A stretch of 26,296 nt of DNA, taken from a virus. This document shows, piece after piece, positions 1 to 6,064 of the stretch. The number at the start of each line of letters is the position of its first letter. Positions within the stretch are counted from its first letter, which is position 1. The position numbers were made by a program, and so were the translations under genes. The stretch covers positions 1 to 26,296 of IMG/VR virus record IMGVR_UViG_3300049216_000644, one strand, 5' to 3'. The notes beneath the pieces were generated by a model. It saw nothing but the letters and a program-made list of their open reading frames with translations, ran no database searches and was not told the DNA's origin.

Positions 1-594
1 CTACTTCAGCCGGTTGTAGGGCTTGAAGGTCTGGATGATCTGCAGGACCTGCGGGCGCCGCTCCTTGGGAATGGCGCTGAAGGTATCGAGAATCTCGGGG
101 TCGTTTTCGTAGGGGTTGAGATCCAGCAATCGCCCGGGGGTGGTGTTCAGCGGCGGGGCCAGGGTGTCCAGCCATTTGCGCGACAGCTCCACGGCCCCGG
201 ATTCGAGATCCGTGATGGTCTGGGCGCTGGTCTTGGCCTTCTTGGCCAGTTCGCTGACGCTGAGGCCGCGATATTCGCGCCAAACCCGCAGGTTATTGGG
301 CGGCCCAACCTGTTCTTCCTCGTCACGCGGGGGCGTCAGCCAGGGCTCGCCCGTACCGTCGAGCAGCCATTCCCAGCGAACCTTGAACAGTTGGGCGAAC
401 TTCTTGGCGTATTTGTAGTCGAGGGTGATGAACTTGGCGGAGCCTGGCCCTCGCTCGTAGCACCGATAGGTGCCGTCCTTCATGCCCGCGGCCATGGCTG
501 CGGCGGTCGCGCTTTCGAACTGGCGCCGCCGGGCCCACTTGACCCGCTCCCAGAGTTCCAGATCGCGCCAGCTGTTGTCGGCCATGATCATCAC
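1..594 (-). CDS. Prophage repressor-like protein with two HTH domains
   Basis: This is a 197-residue DNA-binding protein, most likely the lysogeny repressor or an immunity regulator. Residues about 12-80 look like a degenerate XRE/cI-type fold ending in a WEWLLDGTGEP segment, which is typical of phage repressors. Residues about 100-160 form a second, clearer XRE HTH (LSVSELAKKAKTSAQTITDLE). No S24/LexA-type peptidase domain follows, so RecA-stimulated self-cleavage is not expected. The start is ambiguous. ATG codons lie at 594, 591 and 585 on the minus strand, and the AAAGGCGG ribosome site best fits the one at 585 (MADNSW). It is transcribed divergently from the GcrA-like gene across a region with repeated boxes, as expected for an autoregulated immunity switch. 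Repressor identity is inferred from fold and position. Confidence 0.75.
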   Translation of the reverse strand: MMIMADNSWRDLELWERVKWARRRQFESATAAAMAAGMKDGTYRCYERGPGSAKFITLDYKYAKKFAQLFKVRWEWLLDGTGEPWLTPPRDEEEQVGPPNNLRVWREYRGLSVSELAKKAKTSAQTITDLESGAVELSRKWLDTLAPPLNTTPGRLLDLNPYENDPEILDTFSAIPKERRPQVLQIIQTFKPYNRLK

Positions 595-617
595 CGCCTT
601 TCGAAATCCGGCGGCAA

Positions 618-640
618 GTTACCATTTATATCGTTACCAT
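618..640. promoter_or_regulatory. Candidate operator: GTTACCAT direct repeats
   Basis: The octamer GTTACCAT occurs at 618-625 and 633-640, with starts 15 bp apart. The core GTTAC recurs on the opposite strand at 677-681, overlapping the rightward -10 element. A TATAAA-like hexamer for the leftward repressor promoter lies between the two direct copies. This spacing and position suit binding sites for the repressor at 1-594, but no binding evidence exists. Confidence 0.4.
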
Positions 641-654
641 GTGTGCCGCGGGGC

Positions 655-683
655 TTGACCGCGTACCGTACCGTAAGTAACGT
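655..683 (+). promoter_or_regulatory. Rightward promoter, probably leaderless transcript
   Basis: TTGACC (655-660) and TAACGT (678-683) are 17 bp apart, a good sigma-70 arrangement. Transcription would start near 690, which is the ATG of the GcrA-like gene. No Shine-Dalgarno sequence precedes that ATG, so the message may be leaderless, which is common in Caulobacter. The -10 overlaps a GTAAC box that could be bound by the divergent repressor. Confidence 0.45.
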
Positions 684-689
684 TCCCGC

Positions 690-1211
690 ATGTCACGTTC
701 CATAGCCCCCACGCCTCTCGCTCCGACGGCGCCCTCGCCAGGCTGGACCCCCGACCGGGAGGCCATGGCCCGACGATTGTTCATCGACGAGGGGCTGAGC
801 GCGGCGCAGGTCGCCGAGGCGCTGGGCGGCGGGCTGAGCCGTGGGGCGGTGATCGGCAAGATGCGGCGCCTGGGGATTTGCAAGCAGGCGCTGGTCGGCG
901 CGGTGGTGCGGAAGGTCGAGGTGCGGACGCCGCGGCGGACCAGGCGCGCGCCGGCCGACGACTGGATGACCCGTCGTTCGCCGACCTGGCCGCCGCGCCC
1001 GCTGCCCCCGCTGCGCGAGGCGCCGGCGCACGGATCGCCGGCCATCCTGGCCTGCCTGGCCGCCGGCGCCTGCCATTGGCCGCTGGACGATCCGGGCGCG
1101 GGGCGGATGCACGCGACGCTGTTCTGCGCGGCGCCCGCCGGGGACGGAACCTATTGCCCGGCGCACGAGGCGCTGGCGCGGCGACCCGGGACCGGTCGCC
1201 CGCGGCCATGA
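690..1211 (+). CDS. GcrA-family cell-cycle regulator (phage-encoded)
   Basis: The 173-residue protein matches the GcrA layout at both ends. Residues about 19-62 carry the DNA-binding HTH (W-T-x-x-R, a SAAQVAEALGG helix, then SRGAVIGKMRRLG). The C-terminus has the CHWPLDDP, FC and YCPAH motifs, with Cys128, Cys146, Cys156 and His159. In Caulobacter GcrA the C-terminal part binds the housekeeping sigma factor and the N-terminal part reads GANTC sites methylated by CcrM. The linker here is proline-rich and unlike host GcrA. It is the first gene of the rightward operon, with no ribosome site and a probable leaderless start, and its stop overlaps the next start (ATGA). A role in tuning phage or host transcription to the cell cycle is inferred. 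GcrA homologues are known in alphaproteobacterial phages. Confidence 0.85.
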   Translation: MSRSIAPTPLAPTAPSPGWTPDREAMARRLFIDEGLSAAQVAEALGGGLSRGAVIGKMRRLGICKQALVGAVVRKVEVRTPRRTRRAPADDWMTRRSPTWPPRPLPPLREAPAHGSPAILACLAAGACHWPLDDPGAGRMHATLFCAAPAGDGTYCPAHEALARRPGTGRPRP

Positions 1212-1411
1212 GCCAGCCGGTGGAGGAACTGGCGAGCGAAGCCTTGGCGGCGGCGCTGGAACGGGCTGGGCATCGTCCGGCCGCGTGCGCGGCGCTGATG
1301 CGGCTGGCCGGCCAGGCGCTGGCGCGGCTGACCAGCCACGACGACGCCTGCCGCCTGCACGCCCAACTCGCCCGCCGGCACGCCGAGAAGTCCGCGCGCG
1401 GGCGGCCCTAG
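1208..1411 (+). CDS. Small protein coupled to the GcrA-like gene
   Basis: A 67-residue, Ala/Arg-rich, mostly helical protein beginning MSQPVEELASEALAAALERA. Its ATG overlaps the stop of the GcrA-like gene as ATGA, so it is probably translated by coupling. It carries two Cys and two or three His but no recognisable metal-site spacing, signal peptide or membrane segment. I do not recognise the family. Its position between two regulators suggests an accessory regulatory role, but this rests on location only. Real coding is supported by the overlap and the tight packing. Confidence 0.6.
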   Translation: MSQPVEELASEALAAALERAGHRPAACAALMRLAGQALARLTSHDDACRLHAQLARRHAEKSARGRP

Positions 1412-1442
1412 TTTCCGCGCCAGGTAAAGACAGGAGAGCCCC

Positions 1443-2231
1443 ATGAAGGAAACGTCCGCCCGCCGCCGCGCCCCGGCCGATCCGCGTCCGACGATGAATA
1501 CCGAGCTGACACGCGACGAGATGCGGCGTCTCGCGAAGGCCGAGCGCAAGCTGGCGGGCGCCGATCCGACCCTCGCCGCCAGCGGCCGGCGGGAGATCGC
1601 CGAACTGGAGCATCGGCGCCGCGAGCGCCTGCGAGACTCCGAACTGGCCGCGGGCCTGGCGGAAACGGCGGCCCTGGCGCGGGCGCGGGGGGAGGAGGTG
1701 CGGGCCGAGCGGGTGCGCATCGCCAGCCCGGCGGTGGACGACCAGGGCGCGCGCGTCGTGCGCCAGGGCGAGCCGGTCTGGCGCCAGGAGACGGTGTCGC
1801 GCGTGCGGATCTGCAGCCGGGGCGGACTGCAGCTGGCGTTCGAGCGCGGCGACCTGGACGGCGGACCGTACAAGGCCGAGCGGTTGCTGGAGGTGGGCCG
1901 GGCCTACCGCTGGGCGTTCGAGGCCAGCACCGGCCTGACCACGGCGACGCGCGACCTGGGCCAGGTGTCGGCCCGCGCGCCGTTACGCTCCAGCGCCGGG
2001 CCGCAGGATTCGGTGTTCGCCGCCGGGGAGGCGCTGCGGGTGTATCGGCTGGGCCTGGGCGAGCGGCGGCGGCGGATGCTGGACCAGGTGTGCGGGCTGG
2101 ACATGACCGTGCGGGCGGCGGCCCAGGCGATCAAGGCCGATCCCAGGACCGCGCGCCGGCTGCTGGTGGAGGCGCTGACCCAGGCGTCGGACAATCGCGC
2201 CGGCGGCGCGGCGGCCGGACAAGCCGCTTGA
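1443..2231 (+). CDS. DUF6456-like HTH protein, candidate late-gene regulator
   Basis: A 262-residue protein with a charged helical N-terminus (about 20-85), a beta-rich middle (about 90-135) and a C-terminal half (about 135-255). By eye the C-terminal half fits DUF6456: a Y-K-A-E-x-L-x-x-G-x-x-Y-R-x-x-F-E start, a long helix around RVYRLGLGERRRRMLDQVC, then an HTH-like segment (VRAAAQAIKADPRTARRLL). DUF6456-type proteins include regulators of GTA clusters, among them the Caulobacter GafZ antiterminator as I recall. ATG 1443 is preceded by AGGAG at 1431-1435. Its place directly before the terminase would also fit a small terminase subunit, since no other candidate is present. The regulator reading is preferred because of the DUF6456-like pattern. 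It ends inside the -35 of a possible downstream promoter. Confidence 0.55.
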   Translation: MKETSARRRAPADPRPTMNTELTRDEMRRLAKAERKLAGADPTLAASGRREIAELEHRRRERLRDSELAAGLAETAALARARGEEVRAERVRIASPAVDDQGARVVRQGEPVWRQETVSRVRICSRGGLQLAFERGDLDGGPYKAERLLEVGRAYRWAFEASTGLTTATRDLGQVSARAPLRSSAGPQDSVFAAGEALRVYRLGLGERRRRMLDQVCGLDMTVRAAAQAIKADPRTARRLLVEALTQASDNRAGGAAAGQAA

Positions 2232-2256
2232 CGAATCGCCACGTTTATGGTGTTAC
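2228..2256 (+). promoter_or_regulatory. Possible late promoter with a GANTC site
   Basis: TTGACG (2228-2233) matches the Caulobacter -35 consensus well and overlaps a GAATC sequence at 2233-2237, a CcrM-type GANTC methylation site. The -10 is weak: TGTTAC at 2251-2256, 17 bp downstream. The 140-bp gap before the terminase has no gene, so a promoter here is reasonable. GcrA acts at promoters containing methylated GANTC, and a GcrA-like gene lies 1 kb upstream. Confidence 0.3.
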
Positions 2257-2371
2257 TTTGGGTGTCGGCGGTGAAGCGGTCGGGGCGGGGCCCCGCCGAC
2301 CGGCCTGACGGAGCGGCCGAGCGTTGGACGCCGCGCGGTGAATTCCAGGACAAGCCAGCCGGAGTAACGCG

Positions 2372-3781
2372 TTGGGTAACGACGCCGGAGCGGACGATGC
2401 GCCGCCGCCGCCCTTGCCCCAGGCGGGCCCGCAACGGCTCTTCATCGACTCCAAGGCCGAGATCGCCATCTACGGCGGCGCGGCCGGCGGCGGGAAGACC
2501 TGGGCGCTGCTCCTGGAGGCGCTGCGGCATGTGGAGGTGGAGCGCTTCTCCGCCGCCGTCTTTCGCCGCACCACGGTGCAGGTGCGCAATCCCGGCGGGC
2601 TGTGGGACGAGAGCCTGAGGCTGTTTCCCAGCAAGGGCGGGGCGCCGTTCTCCGCCTCGCTGGAGTGGCGCTTCCCGAGCGGGGCGAAGATCAAGTTCGC
2701 CCATCTGGAGCACGAGAAGACGGTGCTCGACTGGCAGGGCGCGCAGCTGCCGCTGATCTGCTTCGACGAGCTGACGCATTTTTCCGCCGCCCAGTTCTGG
2801 AGCATGGTCGCGCGCAACCGCTCGCTGAGCGGGGTGAAGCCCTATATCCGCGCCACCTGCAACCCGGACGCCGGCAGCTGGGTGGCCGAGCTGATCGCCT
2901 GGTGGATCGATCCGGAAAGCGGCCTGCCGCTGCGCCGGCGGGCGGGTAAGCCGCGCTGGTTCGTGCGGGTGGGCGAGACCTTGGAGTGGGCCAGCAGCCG
3001 CGCCGCCCTGGTGCGTCGCCATCCGGGCATTCCGCCCAAGTCGCTGACCTTCATTCCAGCGCGGCTGGAGGACAACAAGGCGCTCATCGCCGCCGACCCC
3101 GGCTACCGGGCCAACCTGCTGGCCCTGCCCCGGGTGGAGCGCGAGCGGCTGCTGCACGGCAACTGGAAGATCCGCGCCTCGGCGGGCCTGCTGTTCAACC
3201 GCGCCTGGTGCCAGGTGGCGGACGCCGCGCCCGCCGGACTGGTGGTCAAGCGCGGCTGGGACCTGGCGGCGACGCCGAAAACCGAGAGCAACGACCCGGA
3301 CTGGACCTGCGCGGTGAAGATCGGCCGCGCCGCCGACGGACGGTTCTTCGTGCTGGACCACCGGCGCATCCGCGCCAGTCCGGCCGGGGTGCAGCGGTTC
3401 CTGACCAACACCGCGGCCGAGGACGGCCCGGCGGTGGAGATCGCCCTGCCGCAGGACCCCGGCCAGGCCGGCAAGTCGCAGGCCGCCGCCCTGGTGCGGG
3501 CGCTGGAAGGCTATGTGGTGCGCGCCTCGCCCGAGAGCGGGGACAAGGTGACGCGGTTCGGGCCGTTCTCGGCCCAGGCCGAGGCGGGGAACGTGTTCGT
3601 GCTGCGCGGGGCCTGGAACGAGACCTGGTTCTCCTCCCTGGAAGCCTTCCCCGACGCGCGCCACGACGACGAGGCCGACGCCACGGCCCGCGCTTTCGGC
3701 GCGTTTTTCACGGGCCTCGCGAGTGCGGGGTTTCTGGAGATGGCGCGGGAGGATTTGGCTCAAGTGTTGGGCGGCTTGTAG
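2372..3781 (+). CDS. terL: Terminase large subunit
   Basis: A 469-residue ATP-driven DNA-packaging motor and headful or site-specific nuclease that docks on the portal. The Walker A loop is GGAAGGGKT at residues 35-43 (Lys42). Walker B is LICFDE, with Asp132 and Glu133. The C-terminal RNase H-like nuclease carries an Asp at about 297 (RGWDLAATP) and an acidic cluster HDDEADA near 431-437. The start is TTG at 2372 with GGAG at 2361-2364; the sequence just after it is poor in conserved features, so a slightly different start is possible. It opens the morphogenesis cluster. Unusually, the portal gene does not follow directly but lies 2.3 kb downstream, beyond a cargo island. Length is normal for the family. 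Confidence 0.93.
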   Translation: MGNDAGADDAPPPPLPQAGPQRLFIDSKAEIAIYGGAAGGGKTWALLLEALRHVEVERFSAAVFRRTTVQVRNPGGLWDESLRLFPSKGGAPFSASLEWRFPSGAKIKFAHLEHEKTVLDWQGAQLPLICFDELTHFSAAQFWSMVARNRSLSGVKPYIRATCNPDAGSWVAELIAWWIDPESGLPLRRRAGKPRWFVRVGETLEWASSRAALVRRHPGIPPKSLTFIPARLEDNKALIAADPGYRANLLALPRVERERLLHGNWKIRASAGLLFNRAWCQVADAAPAGLVVKRGWDLAATPKTESNDPDWTCAVKIGRAADGRFFVLDHRRIRASPAGVQRFLTNTAAEDGPAVEIALPQDPGQAGKSQAAALVRALEGYVVRASPESGDKVTRFGPFSAQAEAGNVFVLRGAWNETWFSSLEAFPDARHDDEADATARAFGAFFTGLASAGFLEMAREDLAQVLGGL

Positions 3782-3834
3782 GTTATCCTTCATGCCCCAA
3801 GGGGTTTGGGTCGCCGACGCACCTGCCTTTCCCG

Positions 3835-3855
3835 CCCCTAGTCTTTTCTTAGGGG
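3835..3855 (+). terminator. Hairpin after the terminase gene
   Basis: CCCCTA (3835-3840) and TAGGGG (3850-3855) flank a 9-base T-rich loop. There is no U-tract on the 3' side, so it is a weak or non-canonical terminator. It sits 54 bp after the terminase stop, at the edge of the cargo island. Confidence 0.3.
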
Positions 3856-3884
3856 TGGTGGTGGTGGGGGAGGAGGTGGTGGTG
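3851..3884 (+). other. G-rich tract, quadruplex-prone
   Basis: Positions 3851-3884 are almost pure G and T with many GG and GGGG runs (AGGGGTGG, then TGGGGGAGGAGGTGG). Four or more guanine runs with short loops can fold as a two-tier G-quadruplex in the coding-strand RNA or DNA. It lies in the 180-bp gap between terminase and the membrane-protein gene. No gene is seen in this gap. Confidence 0.35.
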
Positions 3885-3961
3885 GACTCTTTTGGACGCG
3901 ACCGTGTTCATGGGAACGATCGGTTGGCGGCGGTGGCGGCGGCGAATACGGAGGATCACCC

Positions 3962-4498
3962 TTGGAACCAGCCATTGAGCCCTCCCCAAGAGACAAGGCA
4001 AAGCAAGCAGCCTACAGACTCACCGAGCCAGTATCGACCATGGTGGTGGAGCTTGCCCAAGAGAAGGTGCGGAGTCTACAACTCTCGGGGGCGGCTCTTG
4101 ACCAACGAGCGACCCAGGCCGCTGCCTTTCTCCTGGCCGCCGCCGCGCTCGCCGGATCGCTTCTCGCGGTCGAGACGGCCGGAAGCCAAACAAAGCTATT
4201 CGCCGCTATGTCATGCGCATTCTTCGTGATCGGGGCCGCATGCGCCTTTTCTGGCGTGCGGTCTGGCAAGCAGAATGTTCCAGGTATCGAAGCTTCCTGG
4301 TGGTGGGCGGCCACTAAATTGGAGAAATTCGAAATTGCGGACGCCAGAAGCTGGGCGGCTGGTTATTTTGAAGATGCTGTTGCATTCAACATCAAGGAAG
4401 ACAGAAACCGGTCCAAGGGACTGAACGCCAGTCTTTGGTTCGGATTGATCGGCGGTGGATTCGTCACTTTAGCTGCCTTCAGTCGACTTTGGAACTGA
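3962..4498 (+). CDS. Three-helix membrane protein, cargo gene, possible effector
   Basis: A 178-residue protein starting at TTG 3962, supported by GGAGG at 3950-3954 with 7-base spacing. It has a soluble N-terminal helix (about 10-45), then two close membrane helices (about 53-70 and 80-98), a soluble loop with a WWW patch (about 100-155) and a third membrane helix (about 156-173). The segment ALDQRATQAAAFLLAAAALAGSL resembles the first helix of SLATT/PycTM-type membrane effectors of nucleotide-signalling defence systems. The resemblance is only in pattern, and no cyclase or sensor gene is adjacent. Base composition is lower in GC than neighbouring phage genes. It could be a superinfection-exclusion or abortive-infection protein. 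The true family is unknown. Confidence 0.65.
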   Translation: MEPAIEPSPRDKAKQAAYRLTEPVSTMVVELAQEKVRSLQLSGAALDQRATQAAAFLLAAAALAGSLLAVETAGSQTKLFAAMSCAFFVIGAACAFSGVRSGKQNVPGIEASWWWAATKLEKFEIADARSWAAGYFEDAVAFNIKEDRNRSKGLNASLWFGLIGGGFVTLAAFSRLWN

Positions 4499-4585
4499 TG
4501 CAGCGCTCGCGGCTGTTCGACGCATAGCCATTTCATTGTTACGGGCCGCCGCCGGGAGTTGGCACCAGCCCTTCGCTTGTTGGCC

Positions 4586-4789
4586 TACGTTAACTCGGTT
4601 GAGGGCGTGTGGGCAGTCCTGTAGCGCCAAATCATCGGCATTCGCCACTGGGTCAGCCTCAAGCAACTTTCCCGCTATGTCGATGAGATGTCGTGGCGCT
4701 ACAATCGACGGGAAATGGCGAAGGCGAGCGCTCCAACGCCGTTATCGCGGGCACGGGGCCAGTTGACCTACAAGGCGCAGATTGCATGA
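4586..4789 (+). pseudogene. IS1595/ISXO2-type transposase C-terminal remnant
   Basis: Reading the frame from 4586 gives AYVNSVEGVWAVL, a TAG stop at 4622-4624, then RQIIGIRHWVSLKQLSRYVD and EMSWRYNRREMA. This is the end of the DDE domain of IS1595-family transposases (N-x-V-E-G, then H-x-V-S, then R-Y-x-x-E and R-Y-N-x-R). After about 4718 the family match (GERSNAVIAGTG) continues in a different frame, and the last part (GQLTYKAQIA, stop at 4787-4789) is back in the first frame. So at least one nonsense mutation and two compensating frameshifts are present. The 5' part of the gene is missing; 4499-4585 shows nothing recognisable. It cannot make an active enzyme. Confidence 0.75.
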
Positions 4790-4992
4790 CGGAGAAGCGC
4801 AAGAAGGAGCCGAAGGTCATGCCCTTCAAAGAGTCCTTGGCGCGGTTTATCCGCACCGATCCCAAGGAGCTTGCTGAAAAGATCGCCAAGGACGTGCTAG
4901 ACGGTCAGAAGCGCGTAGAGAAACGTATTAAGGAAACGCGCCAGGAGATCGAAGATGGCGCGCGCCCGCGAAAAGGCCGATTCCGTTTGTGA
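4786..4992 (+). CDS. Small charged protein, partner of the DUF6414-like gene
   Basis: A 68-residue Lys/Glu-rich protein from ATG 4786 (MTEKRKKEPKVMPFKESLAR). Its second half (about 25-60) is predicted helical and very charged (EKIAKDVLDGQKRVEKRIKE). The start overlaps the stop of the transposase remnant, so the ORF may have used or been fused to the IS end. A longer reading from 4693 would include translated transposase sequence and is unlikely. It overlaps the next gene by 38 bp, and that gene's AGGAG ribosome site lies inside it, indicating co-translation. Antitoxin-like size and charge are suggestive only. The family is not recognised. Confidence 0.55.
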   Translation: MTEKRKKEPKVMPFKESLARFIRTDPKELAEKIAKDVLDGQKRVEKRIKETRQEIEDGARPRKGRFRL

Positions 4993-5857
4993 CTTCCTGT
5001 ATGTCGATGCGCGGCGCATCGGGGTACTGATTTCTCAGCTAGACGGAGGGAACAACGGCGTTCTCACTGAGATGCTACGTCAGGCCGGAACCTCCTCTGA
5101 GGCAACCGGCGCTTTGAGCGTAGCGGTTGTCAAGGGCGACTATAAGGAAGGTGAAAATCTAACCCTTATTCGAAAATTCGACCCTCAATGGCTAGCGCCC
5201 CTTAGATTTCTTGATCTTGCGCAAGATTTGATCGAGAGAGATATCTCTAATGCTTCATTGGGACAGATAATAATTTGCCAGGGTAGCGTAGCTTTCCATG
5301 ACTACCGGCTGCTTCTCGAAGTATTGAAAGACAGGGCAATCCGAGGTAGAATCACTAATGACGCGAATACAGATTATATCCAGACCATAAACAATCTGGG
5401 CGTCACAACAGAAGAGTATAATAAAAAGAATGCTGCGGATAAGCAGAAATTGCGAAAGCAGGCCGCTGAGTTGATATGGGGCGTGGTCACCTCCCTGCCT
5501 CTACGTCCGCAGATGGTTTTAGAGGGCGAGCATGGTCGAATTTGGGGAGTGCTTCGCGAGGAGGGAATGATTATGTCGTACGACGAGCTTGCGATCACTC
5601 ATGGGCCCACAATTCCCGGCGAGTGGACTGTAGTTGGTTTACTCGACGCTCGGCGCGACCCGCCCCCGGAGGAGGCCCCGGCGGCCGTTCCTACTGCTGA
5701 GGAAGCGGTGCCGAATGCGCCGGCCATTACTAGCCCCGAAGGTCTGACCAGGGCCTCAGGCGGAGTGTCTGGAATGATTAGAAAGATCGTCGGGAGACCA
5801 GCAGACACGTACGCTGTGACGCCACTCATGATCTACCGAACCTTGCCGACCAAATAA
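4955..5857 (+). CDS. DUF6414-like protein, function unknown
   Basis: A 300-residue protein. Its start (DFLYVDARRIGVLISQLDGG, about residues 13-32) resembles the F-x-Y-L-D...S-Q-x-x-x-G opening of DUF6414 proteins. A mixed alpha/beta body follows to about residue 230, then a Pro/Ala/Glu-rich linker (about 228-262) and a short C-terminal segment ending in a TYAVTPLMIYRTLP strand. ATG 4955 has AGGAG at 4943-4947. No signal peptide or membrane helix is seen. Codon use is much more AT-rich than the structural genes, pointing to horizontal acquisition. It pairs with the overlapping small gene upstream. I know of no proven function for the family. A defence or lysogenic-conversion role is inferred from its cargo position. 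Confidence 0.6.
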   Translation: MARAREKADSVCDFLYVDARRIGVLISQLDGGNNGVLTEMLRQAGTSSEATGALSVAVVKGDYKEGENLTLIRKFDPQWLAPLRFLDLAQDLIERDISNASLGQIIICQGSVAFHDYRLLLEVLKDRAIRGRITNDANTDYIQTINNLGVTTEEYNKKNAADKQKLRKQAAELIWGVVTSLPLRPQMVLEGEHGRIWGVLREEGMIMSYDELAITHGPTIPGEWTVVGLLDARRDPPPEEAPAAVPTAEEAVPNAPAITSPEGLTRASGGVSGMIRKIVGRPADTYAVTPLMIYRTLPTK

Positions 5858-6064
5858 GGTCAGACTCGAATATAGGTCCCTCCAAAAGCAGTGGCCGACG
5901 AGAATCCTTTCTGTTGAAACTACCCAATCCTCGCTGCATGCTTGGGGTCCGGCGCTGGCGAGTGTTGCAGCCAAATTCGAAGCCGCCCTCATAGGCGCGC
6001 TCTGAAGCGTCGATCGGTGGCAGCAATAGCGGCACCTCCTAAAAACACCATCCAGGAGTGATCC
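5858..6064. other. Gene-free spacer before the portal gene
   Basis: I see no gene, tRNA or clear terminator in these 207 bases. Only the last part has an assigned role: AGGAG about 6 bases before the portal ATG. Composition changes from AT-richer to GC-rich across it, so it probably holds the right edge of the cargo island. Confidence 0.4.

Noticed and set aside
4693-4785. Longer start for the small charged protein
   Set aside because: The extra 31 residues are an out-of-frame reading of the transposase remnant (GEGERSNAVIAGTG), so ATG 4786 is preferred.
5858-6064. tRNA fragment or attachment site in the spacer before the portal gene
   Set aside because: A TTCGAA sequence caught the eye, but no cloverleaf can be drawn and no matching direct repeat is seen elsewhere in the window.
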